A DNA stretch of 64,000 bases from Pandoraea pneumonica (GTDB taxonomy: Bacteria; Pseudomonadota; Gammaproteobacteria; Burkholderiales; Burkholderiaceae). Of this stretch, positions 8,237-16,535 are shown in pieces (within the stretch, counting starts at the first letter, position 1; each line of letters opens with the position of its first letter). The DNA is taken from assembly GCF_902459645.1 (NCBI RefSeq), contig NZ_CABPSK010000001.1, positions 2,032,773-2,096,772 of the forward strand. Direction: 5' to 3'. Under the pieces are notes generated by a model. It saw only the letters and a program-made list of their open reading frames with translations, did not search any database and was not told where the DNA came from. The position numbers and the translations under genes were made by a program.

Positions 8237-9250
8237 ATGAAGATTTGCATCTATGGCGCCGGTGCCATCGGCGGTTATCTCGGTGTGCAGCTCGCGCACG
8301 CTGGAGCCGATGTCAGTCTGGTGGCGCGCGGCCCGCATCTCGCGGCCATGCGTGAGCACGGACTCAAGTTGTTGATCGACGGCGAAGAACGCGTCGCCCA
8401 ACTGCGTTGCACGGACGACCCGCGTGAGCTCGGTCCGCAGGACTACGTCATCATCGCGCTCAAAGCGCACTCCGTGCCGTCGGTACTCGACGCCATGCAA
8501 CCGCTCATCGGTCCCGACACGGCCGTGGTCACTGCGGTGAACGGCATTCCCTACTGGTACTTCTATAAGCACGGCGGCACGCTCGAGGGCAGCACGCTCG
8601 AGAGCATCGATCCGGGCGGGCGTCAGTGGCGTCAGCTTGGCCCCGAACGGGCCATCGGCTGCGTCGTGTATCCGGCCACCGAAGTCGTTGCGCCCGGCGT
8701 GATTCAACACGTGTACGGCAACAAGTTCCCGCTCGGCGAAGCCAGCGGCGAGCGCACCGCCCGCGTGGAAGCGCTCTCGCAGATCATGACCAAAGGTGGG
8801 CTCGATGCCCCCATTCGCGAGAACATTCGCGACGAGATCTGGCTCAAGCTTTGGGGCAACCTCTGCTTCAACCCTATTTCGGCACTCACACACGCGACGC
8901 TCGATATCATCGCCAGCGACCCGGGCACGCGTGCCGTCGCGCGCGCCATGATGCTCGAAGCGAAAGCGATCGGCGACAAGCTCGGCGTGCATTTCCGCGT
9001 GGATGTCGAACGCCGGATCAATGGCGCCGGCGCGGTGGGCTCGCACAAGACGTCGATGCTTCAGGATCTCGAGCGCGGCCGGGCCATGGAAATCGACCCG
9101 CTCGTCTCGGTGGTGCAAGAGATGGGGCGCCTTGCGGCAGTGCCCACGCCAACCCTCGACGTTGTGCTCGCCCTTATTCAGCAACGCGAGTTCATGACGC
9201 AGCCCGATGCCGTCGCTGCTGCACAGGCACGACTGGCCAAGGCAGCTTGA
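8237..9250 (+). CDS. 2-dehydropantoate 2-reductase family protein (PanE/ApbA-like)
   Basis: A 337-residue NADP-dependent reductase of the ketopantoate reductase family. The Rossmann motif GAGAIGGYLG is at residues 7-16, the catalytic-lysine region reads IWLKLWGNLCFNPISALT and the substrate-binding glutamate segment SMLQDLERGRAMEID is present. The ATG at 8237 is preferred over the GTG at 8222 because GGAGGGAGA lies right before it. The family includes true PanE and many paralogues of unknown substrate. Its position, divergent from oxlT with a candidate oxalate operator, suggests reduction of a 2-oxo acid connected to oxalate or glyoxylate rather than housekeeping pantothenate synthesis. That is inference. 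An inverted repeat (9269-9298, TGGCAAG/CTTGCCA arms) follows the stop but has no T-run. Confidence 0.88.
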   Translation: MKICIYGAGAIGGYLGVQLAHAGADVSLVARGPHLAAMREHGLKLLIDGEERVAQLRCTDDPRELGPQDYVIIALKAHSVPSVLDAMQPLIGPDTAVVTAVNGIPYWYFYKHGGTLEGSTLESIDPGGRQWRQLGPERAIGCVVYPATEVVAPGVIQHVYGNKFPLGEASGERTARVEALSQIMTKGGLDAPIRENIRDEIWLKLWGNLCFNPISALTHATLDIIASDPGTRAVARAMMLEAKAIGDKLGVHFRVDVERRINGAGAVGSHKTSMLQDLERGRAMEIDPLVSVVQEMGRLAAVPTPTLDVVLALIQQREFMTQPDAVAAAQARLAKAA

Positions 9251-9786
9251 TCGCCTGAGAAGAAGACCTGGCAAGTTGGCGCGTCGCGCCGCTTGCCATG
9301 CGCCTATCTATATAGAAGGGCAATTTCTGCCGCACGCCGCCGCCACGCATTGTTCCCCCTGCAATGCGTTGGCGGATGGATCTGCCGACTGGCGGATCAG
9401 CGGATCGAGACCCGGCACGGTGGCTCAGCACGCAATAACGGCTGTGGTTTCGCGGCAACGCAATATCACCGTTTTCCCCCTCACCGAGGACACCTTCGAA
9501 CACGCGACTGACTACGCATTACCCGCGCGTCCCGAAATCTGTACTCTTGCACGCCAACCGGACCTTTGAGGAGACCAGCGCCGCGCATCGACCCGCTCGG
9601 CAGTATCGGAAAAAGAGACAAAATCAGGCAGTCAATGGGCAGTGACACTTAAAGAACGTCCCGAAAAACGATAAATTTTGATATTCCGTATGTGGTATAT
9701 CTTGAGACTTGTTGCGGCGCGACATACAATGCAAAGCAAGTTCTCCCCCACATATCGATCATCTAACGTCTTTCAGGAGTGTCATC
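9251..9786. other. Intergenic region before the small membrane gene
   Basis: About 535 bases. It holds the hairpin 9269-9298 (outer TGGCAAG/CTTGCCA, inner GGCGCG/GCGCC) that may end the panE-like transcript, and the candidate operator at 9679-9695. Open frames in between are unlike any family I know and lack ribosome sites. Confidence 0.6.
9679..9695. promoter_or_regulatory. Candidate oxalate-regulon operator (site D)
   Basis: TGATATTCCGTATGTGG, 92 bp upstream of the small membrane gene that precedes the GntR regulator. It is the most divergent of the five sites, though GATATACCACATACGG can also be read on the other strand across the same place. If real, it implies autoregulation of the regulator. 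Confidence 0.4.
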
Positions 9787-10005
9787 ATGTTCGTCGTTGC
9801 GCTGACTCTGCTTGCCCTCGCCGCCGCCCTTTCCGCCGGTGCCGCCATGGTTCATTTGTTTGCATCGCTGCCGGCATCGATGCTTGAGAAGGCCGAGAAG
9901 AATGGCCGCTTCGCCTACCTGGCGGAAACCACGCAGGCAAACGAATCGGGTAAACTCGTCACGAAACCGGCATCCGTCGTGGGGCAGCAAGCATTGCGCC
10001 TCTGA
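9787..10005 (+). CDS. Small membrane or exported protein of unknown function (72 aa)
   Basis: ATG at 9787 with AGGAGT eight bases upstream. Residues 1-28 are a hydrophobic stretch (MFVVALTLLALAAALSAGAA) that reads as a membrane anchor or uncleaved signal; the remaining 44 residues are polar and start with SMLEKAEKNGRFAYLAETT. I do not recognise the family. It ends 29 bases before the GntR gene and is almost certainly cotranscribed with it, under a candidate oxalate operator. A membrane sensor or accessory for the regulator or antiporter would fit the position, but nothing in the sequence proves a role. Confidence 0.7.
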   Translation: MFVVALTLLALAAALSAGAAMVHLFASLPASMLEKAEKNGRFAYLAETTQANESGKLVTKPASVVGQQALRL

Positions 10006-10034
10006 GGAGGCCGTAATACCTAGGAGACTATTGC

Positions 10035-10748
10035 ATGTCCCTGATCACCCCAACTCCGGAGCGAGTGACGCCACTCGCGCTGGGGCCGATCGACACCACC
10101 ACGAGTTTTCGTAATCAGGCGTATGCGCGGCTGAAAAAAGCCATCGCAGACGCAGATATCTATAACCGGAAAGAAGAGATCCGCCTGGATGAGCGTCAGC
10201 TCATCCAGGAACTCGGCGTTTCGCGCACCCCGATTCGCGAGGCGATGACTCTCCTGGAGCAGGAAGGTTTTCTGCGCACGGTGCCACGCCGAGGCATTTT
10301 CATCATCCGCAAGACCAAGCGTGAAATCGTCGAGATGATTCAGATGTGGGCGGCCCTCGAAGGCATGTCCGCACGACTGGCCACGCTGCACGCCTCGGAT
10401 GAAGAGATCGCGAAACTGCGCCATCTGTTCGATGAGTTCGTCAACGCACCGCCGACCGATCACATCGAAGAGTATTCCGACGCGAACATCGACTTCCATC
10501 AGGCGCTCATCAATCTTGGCGGCTCGCAAGCGATTGCGAACACCATCAAGAACCTGTTCATTCACGTGCGCGCCATTCGTAAAGTGACGATCGCTCAGAA
10601 CGACCGGGCCGCGCGCTCGATTGTCGATCACCTGAAGATCATCACGGCACTCGAAAAACGCGATACGGAACTGGCCGAGAAGCTCGCTCGCGATCACACC
10701 CTCGGTTTGGCCGCTTTCGTCGAAGAGCATTGCGACTTCCTCGATTAA
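10035..10748 (+). CDS. GntR-family (FadR/FCD type) transcriptional regulator
   Basis: A 237-residue regulator. The winged helix-turn-helix occupies about residues 30-95, with the family signature LGVSRTPIREAMTLLEQEGFL and the wing RRGIFIIRKTKR; residues about 100-230 form an all-helical FCD ligand-binding domain with metal-ligand candidates in DANIDFHQAL, HVRAIRKV and DHLKIITAL. FCD regulators usually sense small carboxylates and bind short palindromes. The gene sits between the oxalate genes and the fds operon, and five related palindromes flank both groups, so it probably controls oxalate uptake, decarboxylation and formate oxidation; this is inference. A strong terminator follows at 10801-10837. 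Confidence 0.94.
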   Translation: MSLITPTPERVTPLALGPIDTTTSFRNQAYARLKKAIADADIYNRKEEIRLDERQLIQELGVSRTPIREAMTLLEQEGFLRTVPRRGIFIIRKTKREIVEMIQMWAALEGMSARLATLHASDEEIAKLRHLFDEFVNAPPTDHIEEYSDANIDFHQALINLGGSQAIANTIKNLFIHVRAIRKVTIAQNDRAARSIVDHLKIITALEKRDTELAEKLARDHTLGLAAFVEEHCDFLD

Positions 10749-10800
10749 CGTCATGACCGGCGGCGCGCGTGGCTGCCACACGCTCACGCACGCCAATAAG

Positions 10801-10837
10801 AAAGCCAGCCGCACATTCGTGCCGCTGGCTTTTTTGT
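10801..10837 (+). terminator. Rho-independent terminator of gntR
   Basis: AAAGCCAGC (10801-10809) pairs with GCTGGCTTT (10824-10832) around a C/G-rich inner loop and is followed by TTTTTTG and TTTTT. Confidence 0.9.
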
Positions 10838-10907
10838 TTTTCCCCGCCAGTTGCCGCCTAGCCCGGCATACTGTTCCTTCTTCTCCCCTCCCCTTCAGCG
10901 CCTCTCC

Positions 10908-10949
10908 TCCGGCGCATCAGATCCGGCGCCTCAAATCCGGCGCTTCAAA
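10908..10949 (+). repeat. Three tandem 14-bp repeats
   Basis: TCCGGCGCATCAGA, TCCGGCGCCTCAAA and TCCGGCGCTTCAAA follow each other directly, and a fourth partial unit starts TCCGGG. They lie between the gntR terminator and candidate operator E. Confidence 0.85.
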
Positions 10950-11005
10950 TCCGGGTAAACGAGCCTGCCAAACCCGGTCTCAGGCTATTGCACGTATACC
11001 GTATA

Positions 11006-11022
11006 TGATATATCGTGTTTCA
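11006..11022. promoter_or_regulatory. Candidate oxalate-regulon operator (site E)
   Basis: TGATATATCGTGTTTCA lies within a longer TATA-rich block (10995-11022) 369 bp upstream of fdsG. It shares TGATATA with sites A-C and the end TTTCA with site A. Confidence 0.5.
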
Positions 11023-11390
11023 CATACTGATGCCTTGCCACGGTGAAGACGGCCACTCCCCAAACCGTCTCTGACGTGACAACGCACTGCCCGTGGAAGC
11101 GGGTATCGGGTGAAGCGCGAATTCGCGACGCCTGCGGTACCGGTTCATGATGTAAGCAACGGGCGAGAGGCCAGCTCGTGCGGCATATGGTGGGGGCTAT
11201 GTGTCGCACACGCATCCGGCGTCACGCTGATCGCTAGACCCGAGCCGCGTCTTCGGATGCGTTTTCATCGGGCCTCTCGCCCCGGGGCAAGCCGAAAAGC
11301 TTTGCCAAAGTTTGAAAGCGGAACGACAACACATACCCATACCCGCAGGTGTGCCGCTCCCCACGGCGTGCCAAATAGGAGACAACTGCC

Positions 11391-11858
11391 ATGCGCGAGG
11401 CTTATTCCGTCGCGACGGTGCAAGCGATTCTGGACGCTCATGCAGCGCAGGAAGGGCCATTGTTGCCCATCCTCCACGACGTTCAGGAAGCCTTCGGCTA
11501 CGTGCCCCCGGACGCCGTGCCCGTCATCGCCAACGCCCTCAACCTCTCGCGCGCCGAAGTTCACGGCGTGATCACGTTCTATCACCACTTCCGCACCAGT
11601 GCGCCGCCGCGCCACGTTGTGCAGATTTGCCGCGCGGAAGCGTGTCAGAGCATGGGCGCCGACGCGCTCGTGGCGCACGCCGAGCGCGTGCTGGGTTGTG
11701 CGATGCACGCGCATAGCGGCGACGTCGCGCTCGAGCCCGTGTATTGCCTTGGCCAGTGCGCCACGTCGCCGGCCATCACCATCGACGACAAGCTGCACGC
11801 GCGCGTCACCCCCGAGAAATTCGACCGCCTGCTCGCCCGCGCGAAGGATGCCGTATGA
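11391..11858 (+). CDS. fdsG: NAD-dependent formate dehydrogenase, gamma subunit
   Basis: A 155-residue NuoE-like thioredoxin-fold subunit that carries one [2Fe-2S] cluster. The four ligands are visible as Cys80 and Cys85 (QICRAEACQ) and Cys119 and Cys123 (VYCLGQCATSP). In Cupriavidus and Rhodobacter, FdsG, FdsB and FdsA form the cytoplasmic formate:NAD oxidoreductase together with small FdsD. The start has TAGGAGACAACTGCC before it. Its stop overlaps the fdsB start by four bases (ATGA), a sign of translational coupling. The enzyme would oxidise formate released from the oxalate pathway. Confidence 0.95.
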   Translation: MREAYSVATVQAILDAHAAQEGPLLPILHDVQEAFGYVPPDAVPVIANALNLSRAEVHGVITFYHHFRTSAPPRHVVQICRAEACQSMGADALVAHAERVLGCAMHAHSGDVALEPVYCLGQCATSPAITIDDKLHARVTPEKFDRLLARAKDAV

Positions 11859-13456
11859 GCCAAGTCACCTCCCCTGCCCAAGCTAACCCGACCACCGTGC
11901 GGCTCTATCTGCCGCGCGACTCCGCCGCGCTCGCCCTCGGTGCCGATGAAGTGGCTGAAGCCATCGTCGCGCAAGCGGCCGCACGCGGCATCGCGATCGA
12001 GCTCGTGCGCAACGGCACGCGCGGCATGCTCTGGCTGGAGCCGCTGCTAGAAGTCACCACACCCGCAGGACGCGTCGCCTACGGTCCGGTCGAGGTCGAC
12101 GACGTGCCGGGTCTGTTCGATGCCAACGTCACCGCAGGCGGCGATCATCCGCTGGCCCTCGGCCTGACCGAAGAGATTCCGTACTTCAAACAGCAGGAAC
12201 GACTCACCTTCGCGCGCGTGGGCATCACCGATCCCGTCTCTGTCGACGATTACGTCGCACACGACGGCTATCGCGGCCTGCGCAACGCCCTCGCCATGGA
12301 CGGCGCGGCCATCGTCACGCAAGTGACCGATTCCGGCCTGCGCGGACGTGGCGGTGCGGCGTTCCCGACTGGCATCAAGTGGAAGACGGTACTCAACACG
12401 CCCTCCGCGCAGAAGTACATCGTTTGCAACGCCGACGAGGGCGACTCCGGCACGTTCGCCGACCGCATGTTGATGGAAGGCGACCCGCTCGTGCTCGTGG
12501 AAGGTATGACGATCGCGGGCATCGCCGTCGGTGCCACGCGCGGCTATATCTATGTGCGCAGCGAGTATCCGCATTCGATTGATGTACTCAACGAAGCCAT
12601 CGTCAATGCGAAAGCCGCGGGCTATCTGGGCGAGAACATTCTTGGCTCGGACAAGACCTTCCATCTGGAAGTGCGCAAGGCGGCCGGCGCTTACGTCTGC
12701 GGCGAAGAAACCGCACTGCTCGAAAGCCTCGAAGGCAAACGCGGCGTCGTGCGCGCCAAGCCGCCGCTGCCCGCCATCGAAGGCCTCTTCGGCCAACCGA
12801 CGGTCATCAACAACGTGATCTCGCTCGCCTCGGTGCCGATCATCATGGACCGTGGTGCCGACTTCTATAAGAACTTCGGTATGGGCCGCTCGCGCGGCAC
12901 GTTGCCGATTCAGCTCGCGGGCAACATCAAGTACGGCGGCCTGATCGAGAAAGCGTTCGGTGTCACGCTGCGCGAAATTCTGTACGACTTCGGCGGCGGT
13001 GCCATCACCGGCCGACCACTTCGCGCCGTGCAGGTCGGCGGCCCGCTCGGCTCCTATCTGCCCGAATCGCAGTGGGATACGCCGCTCGACTACGAAGCGT
13101 TTGCCGCGCTGTGGGCGGTGCTCGGCCACGGCGGCATCGTGGCCCACGACGACACGGTCGATCTCGCCAAGCTTGCGCGCTACGCGATGGAGTTCTGCAC
13201 CATCGAATCGTGCGGCAAGTGCACGCCGTGCCGCATCGGCTCGACGCGCGGCGTGGAAGTCATGGACCGCATCATCGACGGACGCGACCGTCCCAAACAA
13301 ATCAAGTTGCTGCGCGATCTGTGCGACACCATGCTCGCCGGCTCGCTGTGCGCGATGGGCGGCATGACGCCCTACCCCGTGCTCTCAGCACTGAACCATT
13401 TCCCCGAAGACTTCGGCGCGGCTGAAGCATCGAACCAGCCGACTAAGGCCGCCTAG
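11855..13456 (+). CDS. fdsB: NAD-dependent formate dehydrogenase, beta subunit
   Basis: A 533-residue NuoF-like flavoprotein subunit. Residues about 1-115 are the NuoE-C-like thioredoxin part; then come the glycine-rich FMN/NADH region (GLRGRGGAAFPTG, CNADEGDSGTFADR, CGEETALLESLEG) and a C-terminal [4Fe-4S] site ESCGKCTPCRIGSTRG with a later fourth Cys. It passes electrons from the Fe-S chain to NAD. The ATG at 11855 overlaps the fdsG stop. A longer in-frame start inside fdsG exists but would put unrelated sequence in front and is rejected. Confidence 0.96.
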   Translation: MSQVTSPAQANPTTVRLYLPRDSAALALGADEVAEAIVAQAAARGIAIELVRNGTRGMLWLEPLLEVTTPAGRVAYGPVEVDDVPGLFDANVTAGGDHPLALGLTEEIPYFKQQERLTFARVGITDPVSVDDYVAHDGYRGLRNALAMDGAAIVTQVTDSGLRGRGGAAFPTGIKWKTVLNTPSAQKYIVCNADEGDSGTFADRMLMEGDPLVLVEGMTIAGIAVGATRGYIYVRSEYPHSIDVLNEAIVNAKAAGYLGENILGSDKTFHLEVRKAAGAYVCGEETALLESLEGKRGVVRAKPPLPAIEGLFGQPTVINNVISLASVPIIMDRGADFYKNFGMGRSRGTLPIQLAGNIKYGGLIEKAFGVTLREILYDFGGGAITGRPLRAVQVGGPLGSYLPESQWDTPLDYEAFAALWAVLGHGGIVAHDDTVDLAKLARYAMEFCTIESCGKCTPCRIGSTRGVEVMDRIIDGRDRPKQIKLLRDLCDTMLAGSLCAMGGMTPYPVLSALNHFPEDFGAAEASNQPTKAA

Positions 13457-13469
13457 GAGAGCCCTCACC

Positions 13470-16334
13470 ATGATGGACCCGATGTTCGAAAAGGATTACG
13501 GCACGCCGCGTCGCGAGTCGGAAAAGGAAGTCACGCTTGAGATCGACGGCGAGCAAATCACCGTGCCTGCGGGCACGTCGATCATGCGTGCCGCGGCCGA
13601 AGGCGGCGTGAACGTACCGAAGCTGTGCGCTACCGATTCGCTGGAGCCGTTCGGCTCGTGCCGCCTGTGTCTGGTGGAAATCGAAGGACGGCGCGGCTTC
13701 CCCGCATCGTGCACGACGCCCGTCGAACCGGGCATGAAGGTTCGTACGCAAACGCCGAAATTGCAGGAACTGCGCAAGGGCGTGATGGAGCTCTACATCT
13801 CCGATCACCCGCTCGATTGCCTGACCTGCGCCGCTAACGGCGATTGCGAATTGCAAGACATGGCGGGTGTCACGGGACTGCGCGAAGTGCGTTACGGCTT
13901 CGACGGCGCCAACCACTTCGACACCGAGAAAGACGAAACCAACCCGTACTTCACTTACGACGCCTCGAAGTGCATCGTCTGTAACCGCTGCGTGCGCGCC
14001 TGTGAAGAAACGCAAGGCACGTTCGCGCTGACGATCTCGGGCCGCGGCTTCGAAGCGCGTGTCTCGCCGGGTCAAGACCAGCCGTTCATGGATTCGGAAT
14101 GCGTGTCGTGCGGCGCCTGTGTGGCCGCCTGCCCGACCGCTACGCTGCAAGAAAAGTCCGTCATTCACCTCGGCCAAGCCGAGCACGCCAAGATCACCAC
14201 CTGTGCCTATTGCGGCGTGGGCTGCTCGTTCAAGGCGGAGATGAAGGGCAATGAAGTCGTGCGCATGGTGCCGCACAAGGATGGTCAGGCCAACGAAGGC
14301 CATGCCTGCGTGAAGGGCCGCTTCGCTTGGGGCTACGCCACGCACAAGGACCGCATTCTCACGCCGAAGATCCGCAAGAAAATTACCGATCCGTGGCAAG
14401 AAGTGTCGTGGGACGAAGCCCTCGACTACGCGGCATCGGAATTCAAGCGCATTCAGGCCAAGTATGGCCGCGACTCGATCGGCGGCCTGGTGTCGTCGCG
14501 CTGCACGAACGAAGAAGATTACCTCGTGCAGAAGCTGGTACGTGCCGCCTTCGGCAACAACAACGTCGACACCTGCGCCCGCGTTTGCCATTCGCCGACC
14601 GGCTACGGCCTGAAGGCCACGCTGGGCGAATCGGCGGGCACGCAGACGTTCAAGTCGGTGGAACATTCCGACGTGATTCTGGTGATGGGTGCGAACCCGA
14701 CCGACGGCCACCCGGTGTTCGGCTCGCGCATGAAGAAGCGTCTGCGCGAAGGCGCGAAGCTGATCGTGATCGACCCGCGCCGGATCGATCTGGTCAAGAG
14801 CCCGCACATCAACGCCGACTATCACCTGCAACTGCGTCCGGGCACGAACGTGGCGATGGTCAACGCCCTCGCCCACGTGATCGTGACCGAAGGGCTGATG
14901 GACGAAAAATTCATCGCCGAGCGCTGCGAAGACCGCGCGTTTGCGCAGTGGCGCGACTTCATCTCGCGCGCCGAGAATTCGCCCGAAGCCACCGAAGTGC
15001 ACACCGGCGTGCCTGCGCATCTGGTGCGCGGTGCGGCGCGTCTGTACGCCACGGGCGGTAACGCGGCCATCTACTACGGCCTGGGCGTCACCGAGCATGC
15101 GCAAGGTTCGACGACCGTGATCGGTATCGCCAACCTCTCGATGCTCACCGGCAACATCGGCCGCGAAGGTGTCGGCGTGAACCCGCTGCGCGGTCAGAAC
15201 AACGTGCAGGGCTCGTGCGACATGGGTGCGTTCCCGCATGAACTGCCGGGCTATCGCCATGTGTCCGACGCCAGCGCACGCGCCTTGTTCGAAGCCGAAT
15301 GGGGTGTCGAGCTGCAAGCCGAGCCGGGCCTGCGCATTCCGAACATGTTCGATGCCGCACTCTCGGGCACCTTCATGGGCCTGTATTGCCAAGGCGAAGA
15401 CATCGTTCAATCCGACCCGAACACGCAGCACGTGACGCACGCGCTGGAGCAGATGGAGTGCATCGTCGTCCAGGACATCTTCCTGAACGAGACCGCGAAG
15501 TACGCCCACGTGCTGCTGCCGGGTTCGTCGTTCCTGGAGAAGGACGGCACGTTCACCAACGCCGAGCGTCGTATCTCGCGCGTGCGTCAGGTGATGCCTC
15601 CGCGCGGCGGCTACGCCGACTGGGAAGTGACAATTCAGCTCGCCAAGCGTCTGGGCTACGAGATGAACTACTCGCATCCGTCGGAAATCATGGACGAAAT
15701 TGCACGCCTCACGCCGACGTTCACGGGCGTGAGCTACGCGAAGCTCGACGAACTGGGCAGCGTGCAATGGCCGTGTAACGAGAACGCGCCGGAAGGCACC
15801 CCGGTCATGCACATCGACGAGTTCGTGCGCGGCAAGGGCAAGTTCCTGATTACGCAATACGTGCCGACCGACGAGAAGGTGACGCGCCGCTTCCCGCTCA
15901 TTCTGACGACGGGCCGGATTCTGTCGCAGTACAACGTCGGCGCACAAACGCGCCGTACCGACAACAATCACTGGCATAGCGAAGACCGACTGGAGCTTCA
16001 CCCGCACGACGCAGAAGAGCGCGGCGTGAAGGATGGCGATTGGGTCGGGATTCAGAGCCGGGCGGGCGAGACGGTGCTGCGCGCGATCGTGAGCGATCGC
16101 ATGCAGCCGGGTGTGGTGTACACGACGTTCCACTTCCCGGAATCGGGCGCGAACGTCATCACCACCGACAACTCCGACTGGGCGACGAATTGCCCCGAGT
16201 ACAAGGTGACAGCAGTGCAGGTCACGCCGGTGGCACAGCCGTCGGAATGGCAGCGCCAGTACTCGGACTTCAACCGTCAGCAGGAGGCGTTCCTCGACCA
16301 CTCCCGCGGAGCGGCTGAGGCAAACGCAGGGTAA
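13470..16334 (+). CDS. fdsA: NAD-dependent formate dehydrogenase, alpha (molybdopterin) subunit
   Basis: A 954-residue catalytic subunit. It has an N-terminal [2Fe-2S] domain (Cys53, 64, 67, 81), a His-Cys3 cluster (HPLDCLTCAANGDC), two ferredoxin-type [4Fe-4S] sites (CIVCNRCVRAC; CVSCGACVAAC), another 4Fe-4S motif CAYCGVGC before the active-site domain, and then the Mo-bisMGD domain. The metal ligand is Cys373, followed by catalytic His374 (RVCHSPTGYG), so this is a cysteine and not a selenocysteine enzyme. The start is the first of several Met codons after CTAGGAGAGCC; a few residues of uncertainty remain. A full-length antisense open frame over this gene is a composition artefact. fdsC does not follow as it does in Cupriavidus. 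Confidence 0.97.
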   Translation: MMDPMFEKDYGTPRRESEKEVTLEIDGEQITVPAGTSIMRAAAEGGVNVPKLCATDSLEPFGSCRLCLVEIEGRRGFPASCTTPVEPGMKVRTQTPKLQELRKGVMELYISDHPLDCLTCAANGDCELQDMAGVTGLREVRYGFDGANHFDTEKDETNPYFTYDASKCIVCNRCVRACEETQGTFALTISGRGFEARVSPGQDQPFMDSECVSCGACVAACPTATLQEKSVIHLGQAEHAKITTCAYCGVGCSFKAEMKGNEVVRMVPHKDGQANEGHACVKGRFAWGYATHKDRILTPKIRKKITDPWQEVSWDEALDYAASEFKRIQAKYGRDSIGGLVSSRCTNEEDYLVQKLVRAAFGNNNVDTCARVCHSPTGYGLKATLGESAGTQTFKSVEHSDVILVMGANPTDGHPVFGSRMKKRLREGAKLIVIDPRRIDLVKSPHINADYHLQLRPGTNVAMVNALAHVIVTEGLMDEKFIAERCEDRAFAQWRDFISRAENSPEATEVHTGVPAHLVRGAARLYATGGNAAIYYGLGVTEHAQGSTTVIGIANLSMLTGNIGREGVGVNPLRGQNNVQGSCDMGAFPHELPGYRHVSDASARALFEAEWGVELQAEPGLRIPNMFDAALSGTFMGLYCQGEDIVQSDPNTQHVTHALEQMECIVVQDIFLNETAKYAHVLLPGSSFLEKDGTFTNAERRISRVRQVMPPRGGYADWEVTIQLAKRLGYEMNYSHPSEIMDEIARLTPTFTGVSYAKLDELGSVQWPCNENAPEGTPVMHIDEFVRGKGKFLITQYVPTDEKVTRRFPLILTTGRILSQYNVGAQTRRTDNNHWHSEDRLELHPHDAEERGVKDGDWVGIQSRAGETVLRAIVSDRMQPGVVYTTFHFPESGANVITTDNSDWATNCPEYKVTAVQVTPVAQPSEWQRQYSDFNRQQEAFLDHSRGAAEANAG

Positions 16335-16386
16335 GGTTCGAAGGGTTAGAAAGGCTGAAAAGGTTGCGCAGGAACAAGCGCCATCA

Positions 16387-16469
16387 GGACAATCCGCGTC
16401 CATCGCCGCGCAGTCGGCGAGCTTCATCGTCCGACGCCATGAGACGATGCGGCGGACGCAGGATTGTCC
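16387..16469. repeat. Nested inverted repeats between fdsA and fdsD
   Basis: An outer stem pairs GGACAATCC-GCGTCC (16387-16401) with GGACGC-AGGATTGTCC (16454-16469), one base bulged. An inner stem pairs CATCGTC with GACGATG around CGACGCCATGA. It fills the place where fdsC stands in other fds operons; there is no T-run after it. Confidence 0.75.
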
Positions 16470-16535
16470 AGCTTCAGGCAGGCACCACGGGCACCACGGA
16501 TAGATAGCGGCTTACGAGAGGGGACAGAACAGATC

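Larger units (their letters stand above)
10749..11390. promoter_or_regulatory. Intergenic region upstream of the fds operon
   Basis: About 640 bases. In order it contains the gntR terminator (10801-10837), a pyrimidine-rich stretch, a 14-bp tandem repeat (10908-10949), and the TATA-rich candidate operator (11006-11022). The remaining 370 bases up to fdsG hold no recognisable gene; a short frame at 11110-11571 overlaps fdsG out of frame and is not credible. Confidence 0.7.

Noticed and set aside
9269-9298. Hairpin after the panE-like gene as a rho-independent terminator
   Set aside because: The stem is good but no T-run follows, so it is described only as part of the intergenic region.
10921-10960. 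TTCAAATCC-like segments considered as a tRNA T-loop
   Set aside because: They are part of a 14-bp tandem repeat, and no acceptor or anticodon stem can be formed around them.
11744-11854. Longer fdsB start inside fdsG
   Set aside because: The upstream codons are an out-of-frame reading of fdsG; the ATG at 11855 gives the known FdsB start and typical overlap.
13443-16427. 994-codon open frame on the minus strand opposite fdsA
   Set aside because: It is antisense to an unmistakable fdsA and has the Arg/His/Ala-rich composition of a GC-driven shadow frame, with no family motif.
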